Below, piece after piece: positions 23,801-32,800 of a stretch of 64,000 bases of DNA; the stretch's first letter is position 1; every line of letters starts with the position of its first letter. Location of the stretch: contig NC_092590.1 in the NCBI RefSeq assembly GCF_047663525.1, positions 15,086,001 through 15,150,000 of the forward strand. The letters run 5' to 3'. Origin of the DNA: Anas platyrhynchos. Taxonomy: Eukaryota > Chordata > Aves > Anseriformes > Anatidae. Under the pieces are notes generated by a model. It had not been told where the DNA came from. It worked only from the letters and a program-made list of their open reading frames with translations, and did no database searches. A program made the translations under genes and the position numbers.

Positions 23801-26800
23801 AATCTGGCAGCGCCGCCACAGAAACATTTCCCTTATTAAGGTCAACGGGCTGCGAAGCAGCTCCTTAACGCAGCCCTAAAAAAAGCCCACGGCCCTGTTT
23901 AAGAGCTAGCAGCACCGTCCCGACCAGGGATTTCCACCGGCAGAGCTTGGGAGGAAGCAGACACCTCCAGCACCACGCGTTTTCGTACCGTTGGACCACC
24001 TACGTGCTGTCACAAGTGACACCAGCCGTGCCTCAGGCAGGGAAGAGCGAGCTGTGCAGCACGACTGTAACTTACACACACCTCCTGTTCGGCAAAACGA
24101 GGAGAAAAAACTCCTCAGCTCCACGATTCCCATGGAGAGCTCCCGGCCAGCCTTCTGTTCACAGAGCAGAGATGGGCACCAAGGGGGGTTGGAGGCCTGG
24201 CGTGCCACCCCGCGCCCCCAGGCTGAGGGACACAGGTTTGAGGGCATTTTTTTTGTTAGGAAGGAGAAGAATTTTTAAGAAAACCATCCGACAGATGCAC
24301 AGACAGTGAAACACCTGGAGGTGAGGCACACGGAGCAAGATGGAGCATCCCTCTTCCAGGGAGGGACACCTCCTGATAGAGGCTCTCAGCCAAGACAGGG
24401 CTTTTTAACCAGGGCTACGAAGACCCACACAGCCCTTGTCTACCAGCAGGAGCTTCCCTGCACTGCAGGGCACGTTTTGGGGACAGGAGGGAGGACACCG
24501 AGGGACTTTTAGGCATCCCTGTGTGTTTACAAATGGCTTGGAAGAAGGGAAAGCTGGAGGGTAAAGGGAGTTTGGAAAAAAAACACCAAGCCACTCCAGG
24601 AAACCCAAATCAGGACAGGACAGGACCTTCTCAGCAATGGCATGGTCACTGCTCAGGGACAGAGCCCCAAAATCAGAGAGAAAAGACCTGGCCAAAGGGG
24701 GACGTAGCACCCCCCTCATCTCAGAACAGGGTTATTTTAAGCCTGTCTCCTTGGAGCTACCCTAATATTTTCTCTCATGACTCAAGTCACCAGGAAAGGG
24801 AGCTAGAGCAGAGGAGGTTAAAAAATAAATAAATAAAATTAAAGCAAGCTGAGATTAACAGCATGGAAACCCCTTGAAGAAGGCGCAAAGAACCAGGAGA
24901 GGGGACAGGAAAGCGGCGTTTCGCCTTACCTGGAAAAGTGTGCGGGTTCGGCGACCCTCTTTTAAGGCACTTTGAACAGAGGACGTGCACAGTGTAGTAC
25001 AGGCCCGGCCACTCCTGGAGCAGGACATTCAGTTCTTCCACCAAGGGGGTGATGGCTTGCCAGGCCGTCCAGATATTCGGGAGGGACGCGTGGCTAGCGA
25101 TCGACAGCGTGTCCGGCTGGAGAGCCCCCCTGGCCGGCCGGTAGCTCACCACCACCGGCACCTTTCCCCGGTAGGCGTAGATCTGGTACTTGCCGTCTGA
25201 GCGCTGCACCACGTGGCTGTTGATCTGGACGCTGTAGCGCGCGAACAAGCCGGGGGGGAAAATGAAAGGGAAGCTGTACTCGATCTGCAGCTGCTCCACC
25301 ACGAACGACTGCCCGCTCAGGTTGGCGCCGTGGATCCAGGCCTCCGCGTGGGGCACCTCGTTTTTCACGTAGCAGGGGAACTTGTACCAAGCAGCGGCAC
25401 CGTTTAAGGGCTTGCATTTGGGCTTGTTGACGCAGTAACACAGCCCCATCTTCTCCAGCAGCTCCAGGATGAGCTGCAGGTCCTCCCGGCTCTGCACGTG
25501 GGGCTTGAGGAGGAGGCGGATAACGTGAGCGGGGAGGAGGCCGTGCAGCAAGAAGCCCTCCACGTAGTGATGGAGCTGGGCGGCCCGTAGCTCGTCGATG
25601 TGGCTGTCGCTGAGCAGCTTCTGGAGCAGCACGGTGGCGTCCTGCTGGCAGAAGACGTTGAGGATGTCGATAAGCCGCGGCAGGTTGTGGAACACGTACT
25701 CCCGCAGCGTGAGGTGCTCCTCGAAGTAGAGCAGCTTCCCGCTCTCGTGCAGGTAGGACAGGGCGCTCTGCAGCCGATCCTCCGTCAGGCCCGCCTGCAA
25801 GCCCAGCCGGGCAGAGTCCCACCAGCTAAGCCAGAGCTGCTGGGCTCGCGGCTGGAAGTGCAGCTCCTCCAGCACCTGCCAGGACTTGGGCAGGACCCGG
25901 TGCAGGTTGGGGAAGATATCGCGGTGCTCGGCCACCGAGAGGAGCTTGTCCCGCAGGCGACGCACCTGGCAGCGGTCCCGGCAGCTGAACGGCAGCACCG
26001 GGGAGAGGATCTGCGGGCGGTGGTTGAGAAGGTACTGGAACTGAGCTTTTTTTCGCCTCAAGTTCTTGTCCGAGACCCCGTAAAAGGCAGCGTGAGGACT
26101 GGAGCAGCGCAGGTCAAAGTCCTGTCCCAGAGCCTCATCCACCTGCTGGACCAGGCTCTGGAGGCCCTCGGCATCCCTCTTCTCCTGCTGAGCGATCTGG
26201 TGGTGGATGTCCAGGCACTTCTCCTCCAGCTCCCGCTCGGCACAGAGGTCGGCGTGGGTTCCCACCATACACACCACAGCGTGGGGCACCTTGGAACCCA
26301 GCCAGTGCAAGAAATAGCCCACCGAGGGGTAGAAGTGCTGGGGGACGTAGGCACTCAAATTCACCACCAGCACGTACAAGGCTCCAGGGGAGAGGAAGAA
26401 AGACTGGATCACGTCGTAGCTCGGGTCCCCCGCCAGCTCGTACACGATGAACGTCAGGCCCCGCTCCGCGTCCGCTGTCCAGTCCATCACCTCGATGCCC
26501 TTGCTGCCTGACAGCCCCGGTCCCGATGGCACCTGGGAGGCATCCGGTGGCGGTGCAGGGCACGGTGCTTCTCCTTTCCCTCGGTGGGAGGGCACGTGAG
26601 AAGGAAGGTCCTGCTGGGACGCGTCCTCCGGGAAGGGGCAGCACGCAACCGGCGCTCTCCCAGCGTCCTGCTGCTGCCCAGGGCAGCCTCTGGGCTGGGT
26701 GCTGCCCGCATCCAGGCTCCCCAAGTCCTCCTTCTGCCCATCCTCCTCCATCAGGCATCGCCTCAGCAGGGTCTTGCCCGCGTCCTTCGGGCCCATGAGG

Positions 26801-28044
26801 ACCAGCTTGAGGCGGGGCTTGAGGGCGGGCTGGGAGTGGGCCAGCTCCTGCTGGTAGGCCGCAATGTAGGGGATGCCCTTCATGCAGACCTCGTAGGGAG
26901 GCTGGATGAGGGGGTTGTCTTTGATTTTCCACAGGGTGACGCGGGAGAGCTGCCCGAAGCCCTCGGGCAGGATGGCGATCTGGTTGCCTTGCAGGACCAG
27001 CTCCTCCAGGCTGTGCAGGAGCACGATGGAGTCGGGCAGGTAGCGGATGCGGTTGTTGTCCAGCCAGAGGGTGCGCAGCTGGCGGAGCTGGCAGAGGCGA
27101 GGGGGCAGCACGGTCAGCTGGTTGCGGCTCAGGTACAGCTCCTCCAGCCCCGGCAGCGCCAGGACGGCGGCGGGGAACTCGGCCAGCAGGTTGGAGGAGA
27201 GGTTCAGCATCTTGAGCCTCTGCAGGCTGCCAAAACCAGCGGGCAGCGCCCGCAGCTGGTTGCCGTCCAGCATCAGGCTCTCCAGGGCGCCCAGCTGGCA
27301 CAGACCCTCGGGCAGCGCCGCCAGCCCCGTGCCGCTCAGCCAGAGGATCTTGAGGCGGCGCAGGGCGGCGATGCCCTCGGGCAGGACCCCCAGCTGCCGG
27401 TTCCCGGAGCAGTCCAGCTCCTCCAAGGCGGCGAGCTCCAGCAGCACGGCGGGGAAGGCGGCCAGCTGGTTGTGGTCCACATCCAGGGCGCGGAGGTGCC
27501 GCAGGCGCCCCAACCCCTCGGGCAGGCGCCGCAGGCGGTTGAAGCTGAGGTCCAGCTCCTCCAGGCGGCCCAGCTCGCCCAGGGCTCCGGCTCCCTCGGC
27601 CCCCAGCTCGTTGTGGCTCAGGCTCAGCTTGCGCAGGCCCCGCAGCCCCCCCAGCGCCCCGCCGTCGCCCAGGCCCCGCAGGCGGTTGTGGCTCAGGTCG
27701 AGCTCTGCCAGGCGGCCCAGGTGGCGCAGGGCGGCGAGGGGCAGGCGGCTCAGCCGGTTGCGCCGCAGGCTCAGCACCCGCAGCCCGCTCAGGGCGGCGC
27801 CCACCTCCTCGGGCAGCTCCTGCAGCCCCCGCCCGCTCAGGTTCAGCGCCTCCAGCTCGCCCAGCGCCGCCCGCCGGGCTGCGGGAGCGATGCTGGGGGG
27901 CTGCGGGGGGCCCCCAGGCGGGCCCGAGTCCTCGGCGTTGGGCTCCGGCTCCGGCTCCAGCTCGGGCTCGTCCCGCAGCTTCCGTGCGCGCAGGGCGGCC
28001 TCACGCCACAGCCGCGCCGCCTTCGGGGGCTCCGTCTGCGCCAT
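11726..28044 (-). CDS. MFHAS1: MFHAS1, LRR-Roco GTPase-like protein
   Basis: Joined exons 28044-24930 and 11856-11726, 1081 codons if the TGA at 11728-11726 is used. The family (malignant fibrous histiocytoma amplified sequence 1, MASL1) is a Roco protein that binds GTP and modulates Toll-like receptor and MAPK signalling in the cytoplasm. Order: basic helix ARLWREAALRARKLR (10-24), acidic Glu/Pro linker, leucine-rich repeats (about 64-375), NPLIQPPYEVCMKGIPYIAA, Walker A GPKDAGKT (418-425), a low-complexity linker (434-514), KGIEV (515-519), G3-like YELAGDPSYD with Glu at 536 where Asp is usual, G4-like VGTHADL, and a COR-like region to the C-terminus (SWQVLEELHFQP, SFPFIFPPGLFARYSVQINS). 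The start at 28044 has context GCCATGG and matches the human N-terminus; the open frame upstream is GC-rich filler. The exact C-terminus is uncertain. Confidence 0.95.
15630..15730 (+). mobile_element. CR1 LINE 3'-end fragment
   Basis: GGGTTGGACCCGATGGTGTC, then GGAGGTCCCTTCCAACCCC and a CTCTGTGAT end: the typical CR1 3' terminus. About 100 bp, 5'-truncated, antisense to MFHAS1. Confidence 0.85.
19480..19950 (-). mobile_element. CR1 LINE fragment
   Basis: Begins AGAATCACAGAATATCCCAA and GTTGGAAGGGACCCACGAGG, the reverse complement of a CR1 3' end, then runs through the typical CCTGTTGCAGTG, GTGAAGAACCTCTTCCTG and CGGGTCCTGTCACTGG segments. Same strand as MFHAS1, within its intron. 5'-truncated; the far end is approximate. 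Confidence 0.9.
22335..22615 (+). mobile_element. CR1 LINE 3'-end fragment
   Basis: Segments like AACTAGAACACAAGAAGCTC, TTGCCCAGAGAAGCTGTGGA, CATCTGGATGTGGTCCTGGG and AGAGGTCCCTTCCCACCTCA follow each other in CR1 order and end in a CATTCTGCAGCTCT terminus. Antisense to MFHAS1. Confidence 0.88.
24930..28044 (-). CDS. MFHAS1: MFHAS1 exon 1, nearly the whole protein
   Basis: A single 3115-nt exon of very high GC, ending CCAG|GTAAGG after the codons for SPNPHTFPG. The frame continues past the donor into intron 1 by chance. As in mammals, nearly all of the protein sits in this one exon. Long open frames on the opposite strand arise from the GC-rich LRR codons. Confidence 0.97.
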
Positions 28045-28350
28045 GGCACCGGCACCGGGAGCGGCACCGGGAGCCCCCCGCCCGCCCGCCCTACCTGCAG
28101 CCGCCGCCGCTGCTGCTCGCCATGGGCGCGGCCCCGCAGCCGCCGCCGCAGCGGGCTCGGGGCTCCCCCGGGCTCCCCGCGGCTCCGCGCCGGCACTGCC
28201 CCGGCGCCGCCCCTGCACGTAGCCGGGGCGGGGAGGCGGGGAGGTGGGCACGGACCGCCCCGCAGCCGGGATGGGCCCCGGGGAGCCGGGAATGGGGGGA
28301 TGAGGGGTGGGGGAGGCTTGCCCCCGGGGCCCCCCTGTCCCTGCTGCGCT
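25000..28350. promoter_or_regulatory. CpG-rich MFHAS1 exon 1 and promoter
   Basis: Sustained very high GC and CpG from within exon 1 to about 300 bp upstream of the ATG. The upstream 28045-28350 part is the likely MFHAS1 5' UTR and core promoter; no TATA box or defined start was recognised. Confidence 0.55.
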
Positions 28351-29332
28351 GCGGTGGGTCACAAAGCGTGGCTGGGACACCCAGCGCTGCTCCTGCGCCC
28401 AGTGAAAGGTGTTTTTTTTTTTTTTAATCCTAAAAACCATCACCAGCAACAACCATAATTAACCTTCCTTCACATTAAAGCATCTTTCTATATTGGAAGC
28501 CTGCGACCCCTTAGTTATTCAGGGCAGCTCTGCCACGTTCCTGCCAGGCTTTGTTTCCTTGGGTGCACACATCAGGCCAGACCCTAAAGGCTGCTTCCAC
28601 CTCCTCAGCTGAGCTTGGCCTCTGTGGCCCAGAGAAACACGGCCGGGAAGCTCACAAAGGCATTTCGGAGCAGGGCAGGCTCGGAGGCTGTGGGCACTCG
28701 GGGCTCCTGAGCGGTGTGACCTTGCCCTAAAGTACCAGAGGGCTGAACTGACAAGGTGCAGGGCCACAGTCGCAGCAATAAATTACCAGATCTTCAAGAA
28801 TTTAGGAAGAAAAAGAGCGTATGGTCACTGGAAGGAAGGTTGGGTGACATGGGAGGTGTGGGGACTGCAGGGATGCTGCTTGCCTTTGTAGGGGCAGAAT
28901 TTGCACGGTTATGGCCAGCATGAGGGACAACAAAAAGGGCTTTTGGGAGTATATCAGCAGGAAAAGGAGGAGCAGAGCCACACACAGTGACAGAGACAAA
29001 GCAGAGACATGACTCCATGATTATATTTAATGCATTTCCACCTCAGTCTCCAACACCATGAGGGGCTCTGGGCAAGTTTGAGGGCGCCACCAACAGCAGC
29101 GCTGAGGGCAGCCTCCACACCTGGGACGGCGCCACACGGCGCCACTTTGGGGACAGCCCGGGCGAGGAGATCAGCCCCTCAGAGCGTGATCTGAGGGCTG
29201 CGATCGCCACCGAGCTGCCCCCACCGCCCGTCCCCGTCAGGCCGCGGCTCCTGTCCGCCATGGCGGGAGGCGGCGCCGTTGCCGCGGAGCCGGGGCTGTG
29301 GCGGGGCGGGGCGGGGCGGCGGAGGCCCGAAG
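28045..29332. other. MFHAS1-TNKS head-to-head intergenic region
   Basis: About 1.3 kb separates the two start codons. GC-rich flanks (28045-28350 and 29100-29332) enclose a lower-GC middle of about 0.75 kb without recognised genes or repeats. The two CpG-rich parts look like separate promoters rather than one shared core. Confidence 0.7.
29303..29320 (+). promoter_or_regulatory. Tandem GC boxes upstream of TNKS
   Basis: Three overlapping GGGGCGGGGC-type Sp1 motifs immediately upstream of the TNKS start codon in a CpG-rich region. Motif match only. Confidence 0.5.
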
Positions 29333-29340
29333 ATGGCGGC
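29330..29340 (+). promoter_or_regulatory. YY1-type element overlapping the TNKS start codon
   Basis: AAGATGGCGGC is a perfect match to the extended YY1 motif in the orientation often seen just downstream of transcription starts; here it contains the ATG at 29333. Binding is inferred, not shown. Confidence 0.55.
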
Positions 29341-29876
29341 GGCGCCGCGGCGCTCGCAGCACCACCACCACCACCACCACCACCACCCGCCGCTGCCGCC
29401 GCCGCCCGGCCCGGCCTCGCCGCCTCCACCGCCGCAGCCGCAGCCCCAGCAGCAGCCGCAGCCTCAGCTCGCCGCCTCGCCGCCCCGCAGTCCCAGCCTG
29501 GCGCCCGCCGAGCTGGCGGCGGCCGCCGTGCAGCGGCACAGCCTGGCGGGCCCCGAGGGCGAGGCCCCGCTGGACGCCGAGCGGCCTCCGGCGCCCGAGG
29601 GCCCTGAGGGAGCGGCGGGCTCGGCCCCGCCGGCCGGCTCGGCTTCATCCTCCTCCTCCTCCTCATCATCATCCTCCTCCTCGTCCTCCTCGTCCTCCTC
29701 CGTGGCGTCCAGCCCGGCGGCGGAGAGCCCCGAGGCGGCGAGCGGGGCGTTCCGCGAGCTGCTGGAGGCCTGCCGCAATGGGGACGTGACGCGAGTCAAG
29801 CGCCTGGTGGACACCGGCAACGTCAACGCCAAGGACATGGCCGGCCGCAAGTCCACCCCGCTGCACTTCGCCGCCG
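29333..29876 (+). CDS. TNKS: TNKS coding exon 1
   Basis: 181 codons plus one base, ending TTCGCCGCCG|GTGGGT. Contains the His, Pro/Gln and Ser tracts and the first ankyrin unit. The frame runs on into the intron by chance. Confidence 0.95.
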
Positions 29877-32800
29877 GTGGGTGCCCTGCCGGGCCGGGGA
29901 GGGGGTTAGCCGCAGGAGCCGTGCTCCACACTTTGTCATTTCTAACATCGCTTTGGGTCTGGGGGGCCCTGCTGGCTGATCGCACCCCTTCGGAGCGGGG
30001 TGAGGTAAAGTGGGGCAGCTAAATGTGGTGATAGAGGTACAGATGTGTCCAGGGAGATGCTGTGCTCCTTGGCACAAAGAGGTGTTGGCATAGGGAAGAG
30101 GTGTCCGATCAGAAATAGCGTCCTAAAGCAAGCCAGCAGTGAGGTTTGAGCTCACCTCAACTGGAAGGAAGTGTGGCTTCCTAGCAAGTGTCCCTGTCAT
30201 AGGTTACTGTAGGATTAGTTTATAATGAGCACATTTTGTGTAGGGACTGCTCTTCAGTGAGGACATGGGGTGAGCTAAGTTCCTGATAAAACAAGGAAGA
30301 TGTCTTAAATCATCAGGCCTAACTCAGGACCTGCACAATATCTGGGGCTGTGCTCAGGCAGAAGGTTTCTGGCATGTGCCACGGTGCTGCTGGACTGGAA
30401 CTTACGTGGAAGGGAGCACAGAGCTTGTTTGAGCTTTAAGTGATGCTGTTACGTATCAATCAAAGTAATTAATGAGGCTGTGTTGAGGGGTCTATACCTA
30501 AAAGGTGGTGTATGGCTCTAAAACACCATGTTAAAATTGTTAACAAACATGAACGCTTTCAGGCACAGCGTTACTTGGAACTGAATAGTGCTCTCTGAGA
30601 GAATGTGCTCTGAGCTTTTGTAAGTTTCTTGTCACTTTAAAAGTCCAAGTGGCATTTCGTGATGCTCCTAAGGGAACTTCTGGTCCCGAGCTGTTTCCTT
30701 TGCGTTCTTCTCTAATCCCTGAAATCTACAAGTAAAGCACGACTTTTTGCAAGCTGAGTTTAAAACACAGTGATCTCCTCAAGTGCGGGAATTAATTAAT
30801 TTCATGAATGCAGGAATGTAATGCTGGTATAACTGTGTGCGTGCAGGTAAAGTGCCTCATGTTTTGAAGCCTCATCTTGAGTCTCTTCTTGCTTTGGATT
30901 TAAGCTTAAAATTAGACATCGATGCTTCCCCTTAAACTCTGAGGTCTCAAGTTGTAACTTCAGCGTTGGTACAGATGGTAGTGCTGGAGCTGCAGTGACA
31001 GCTCGTACTTTGAGAAGTAGTGGGCAAAACTAACTTGGGGTGATAAGGCTTTGAAAGGTGCCAGTGTCTGTAAGATGTTAGTGTAGTAGCAGTAAAGATG
31101 CTTCCTTGCAACAGGGGGAAAACAGTGGGTGAAGTCCTCATTTCTGACAAATTTTTATTGTCTATTTTTCTAGATTTCAAGACCTTCCTAGGCTGCCATA
31201 CGTATTTGCTCTCAAATCACTGTGTTCTGCCTGTCTGCTCCAAATGGGCTTGATACGTAACAGCATCCAGCTAATACCTGGTTACAGAGATCCTGGGGCC
31301 CTGTAATTTGCAAAGGCTTGTGAGGGTGTTGTTGAGCGCAGCTTGTCTCAGGCAGCGTGCATCTGCTGGCGCTGGGGTGTGTGGATTTCATCTCCCTGCC
31401 TTGATGGATTGTGTTTCTCCTCTTGCCCACACGCCTTATGAGTGCAGGAGTCTGTATATTAAGCTACGTTGTAAATAATAGCTCCTGGTTTATGAGACAT
31501 CCATAAATATGAATTTTATGGACTTCATAAGGGGAGTGTGAGGGGAACAGTGCAGTAAGCGTTGTTTTAAATGGCTTCTCCCAAAATTTTTGAAACTAAA
31601 CTCTTAAGGCAACAGCAGAGTTCCGATTTTGTTTTATGGTTTATGGCAGAGGAATTATTTTAGTAGCTGGAAAACTTTGGTAACCTTTCCTTCTTCCTAT
31701 ATTTGGGGCAGCTAGATTATTTTTCCCGTGAACTTGACTTCTCCCTAGCTCGGTTTTGTTTTCTTGTTACTATTTTGGCAACAATTTCAAGCAGTTGGTA
31801 CTTTCTCCCTTTTAAGAGAAGGGCAACTTTAGTTCTAGTTTATTGTAAAAAGCATCGAGTTAAGGGAACCTGATGCTTTCTGAAGCTTCTAGTTTCAAAA
31901 TTATGTTTATCTTGTTCCACATAGCAGAAGGAAGAAAAAAAAAGGTGACTTCTGAGAATATTCAGGATAATTATTAAAAAAAAAAAAAAAAAAAGCTAGT
32001 GATAGATCCAAATCTGTTTTGCGAAGTTGGAGTCATCTGCCTGTGCTTCGGACTTGATGTGGAGGCCGTATCAGGGCGATGTACTTTCTCTTAACAGTCA
32101 GAAAGAGGCTGAAAAAACGTTCCTTTTCCTTTCGTCTTCCAGCTGTCTGGAACGTAGCCTCTCCTGAGATTCCCAAGTGGCTTTCAGAGATTTGGTGTTC
32201 TGCTTGATGTTTGCAAGCAGTCTGAGGGACTCTTCCGTAGAAGTCTATGTGCTCGGAGGGAGGAAGACTCGATAATATTTGACTGTGGTGTGGGACGCAA
32301 GAGATTGGGGTCTCTGGTACCGCTGAGATGTATTGTGCTTATGGGAACTCGTACAGAAGAACGGGGCTGATGATAAACTTGTGCAGGCTCAGTGTCAGAA
32401 GCAGGGGGGTGCTGGGGTCTGTCACCTGTCTGCCTGCAGCTCTGAGGTGTAGAAGTTGCCTGAGAGCTCTGAGGCTCCCTTTAATAAAGGGAAACCTGCG
32501 AGCTACAGCTCTTCTTCTCCAGCTAGCACTGCCAAATTGCATCTGAGTGTCCCTCAGTGTCTCAAGAGATACAGTTGTTCTGATCTGATCTTAAAGCTGT
32601 GGCTAAGGTAGCCGATCAGACTCCGGTCTGCATTTCGTGTGCTCTTAGATTTCACTCGCCAGATATATCCCCACTGTTCTGCTTAAGGCATGCTGCCATC
32701 TGTTTCTTACTTGCCTCAAAACCCATTAAATACTGAGGAAACTTAGCTTTTTTTTATTTTTCCCCCGCATAAACAGTGTATTTCTTAAATTGACAAAGGC

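Larger units (their letters stand above)
11857..24929 (-). other. MFHAS1 intron 1 (13.1 kb)
   Basis: Non-coding between GTAAGG and GCAG. Contains CR1 pieces at about 15630-15730, 19480-19950 and 22335-22615. A short tandem duplication of CTACCATCATGCT lies near 21974-22000. Many short open frames occur on both strands but none resembles a known family or has consistent splice support. I see nothing else identifiable. Confidence 0.85.

Noticed and set aside
28045..28452. Upstream extension of the MFHAS1 frame to 28452
   Set aside because: No homology; Ala/Gly/Pro filler of a CpG island. The ATG at 28044 matches the family start and has a good context.
26584..28458. 624-codon open frame on the plus strand opposite MFHAS1 exon 1, and similar ones at 25600-26511 and 27047-28222
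   Set aside because: Exact shadows of the GC-rich LRR coding exon. The translations are Gln/Leu/Val or Arg/Ser repeats with no family resemblance, and the sense strand has clear homology.
29279..29332. Upstream in-frame ATG of TNKS (starting MPRSRG)
   Set aside because: Vertebrate tankyrase begins at the later MAA...RRSQHHH; the upstream residues match nothing known.
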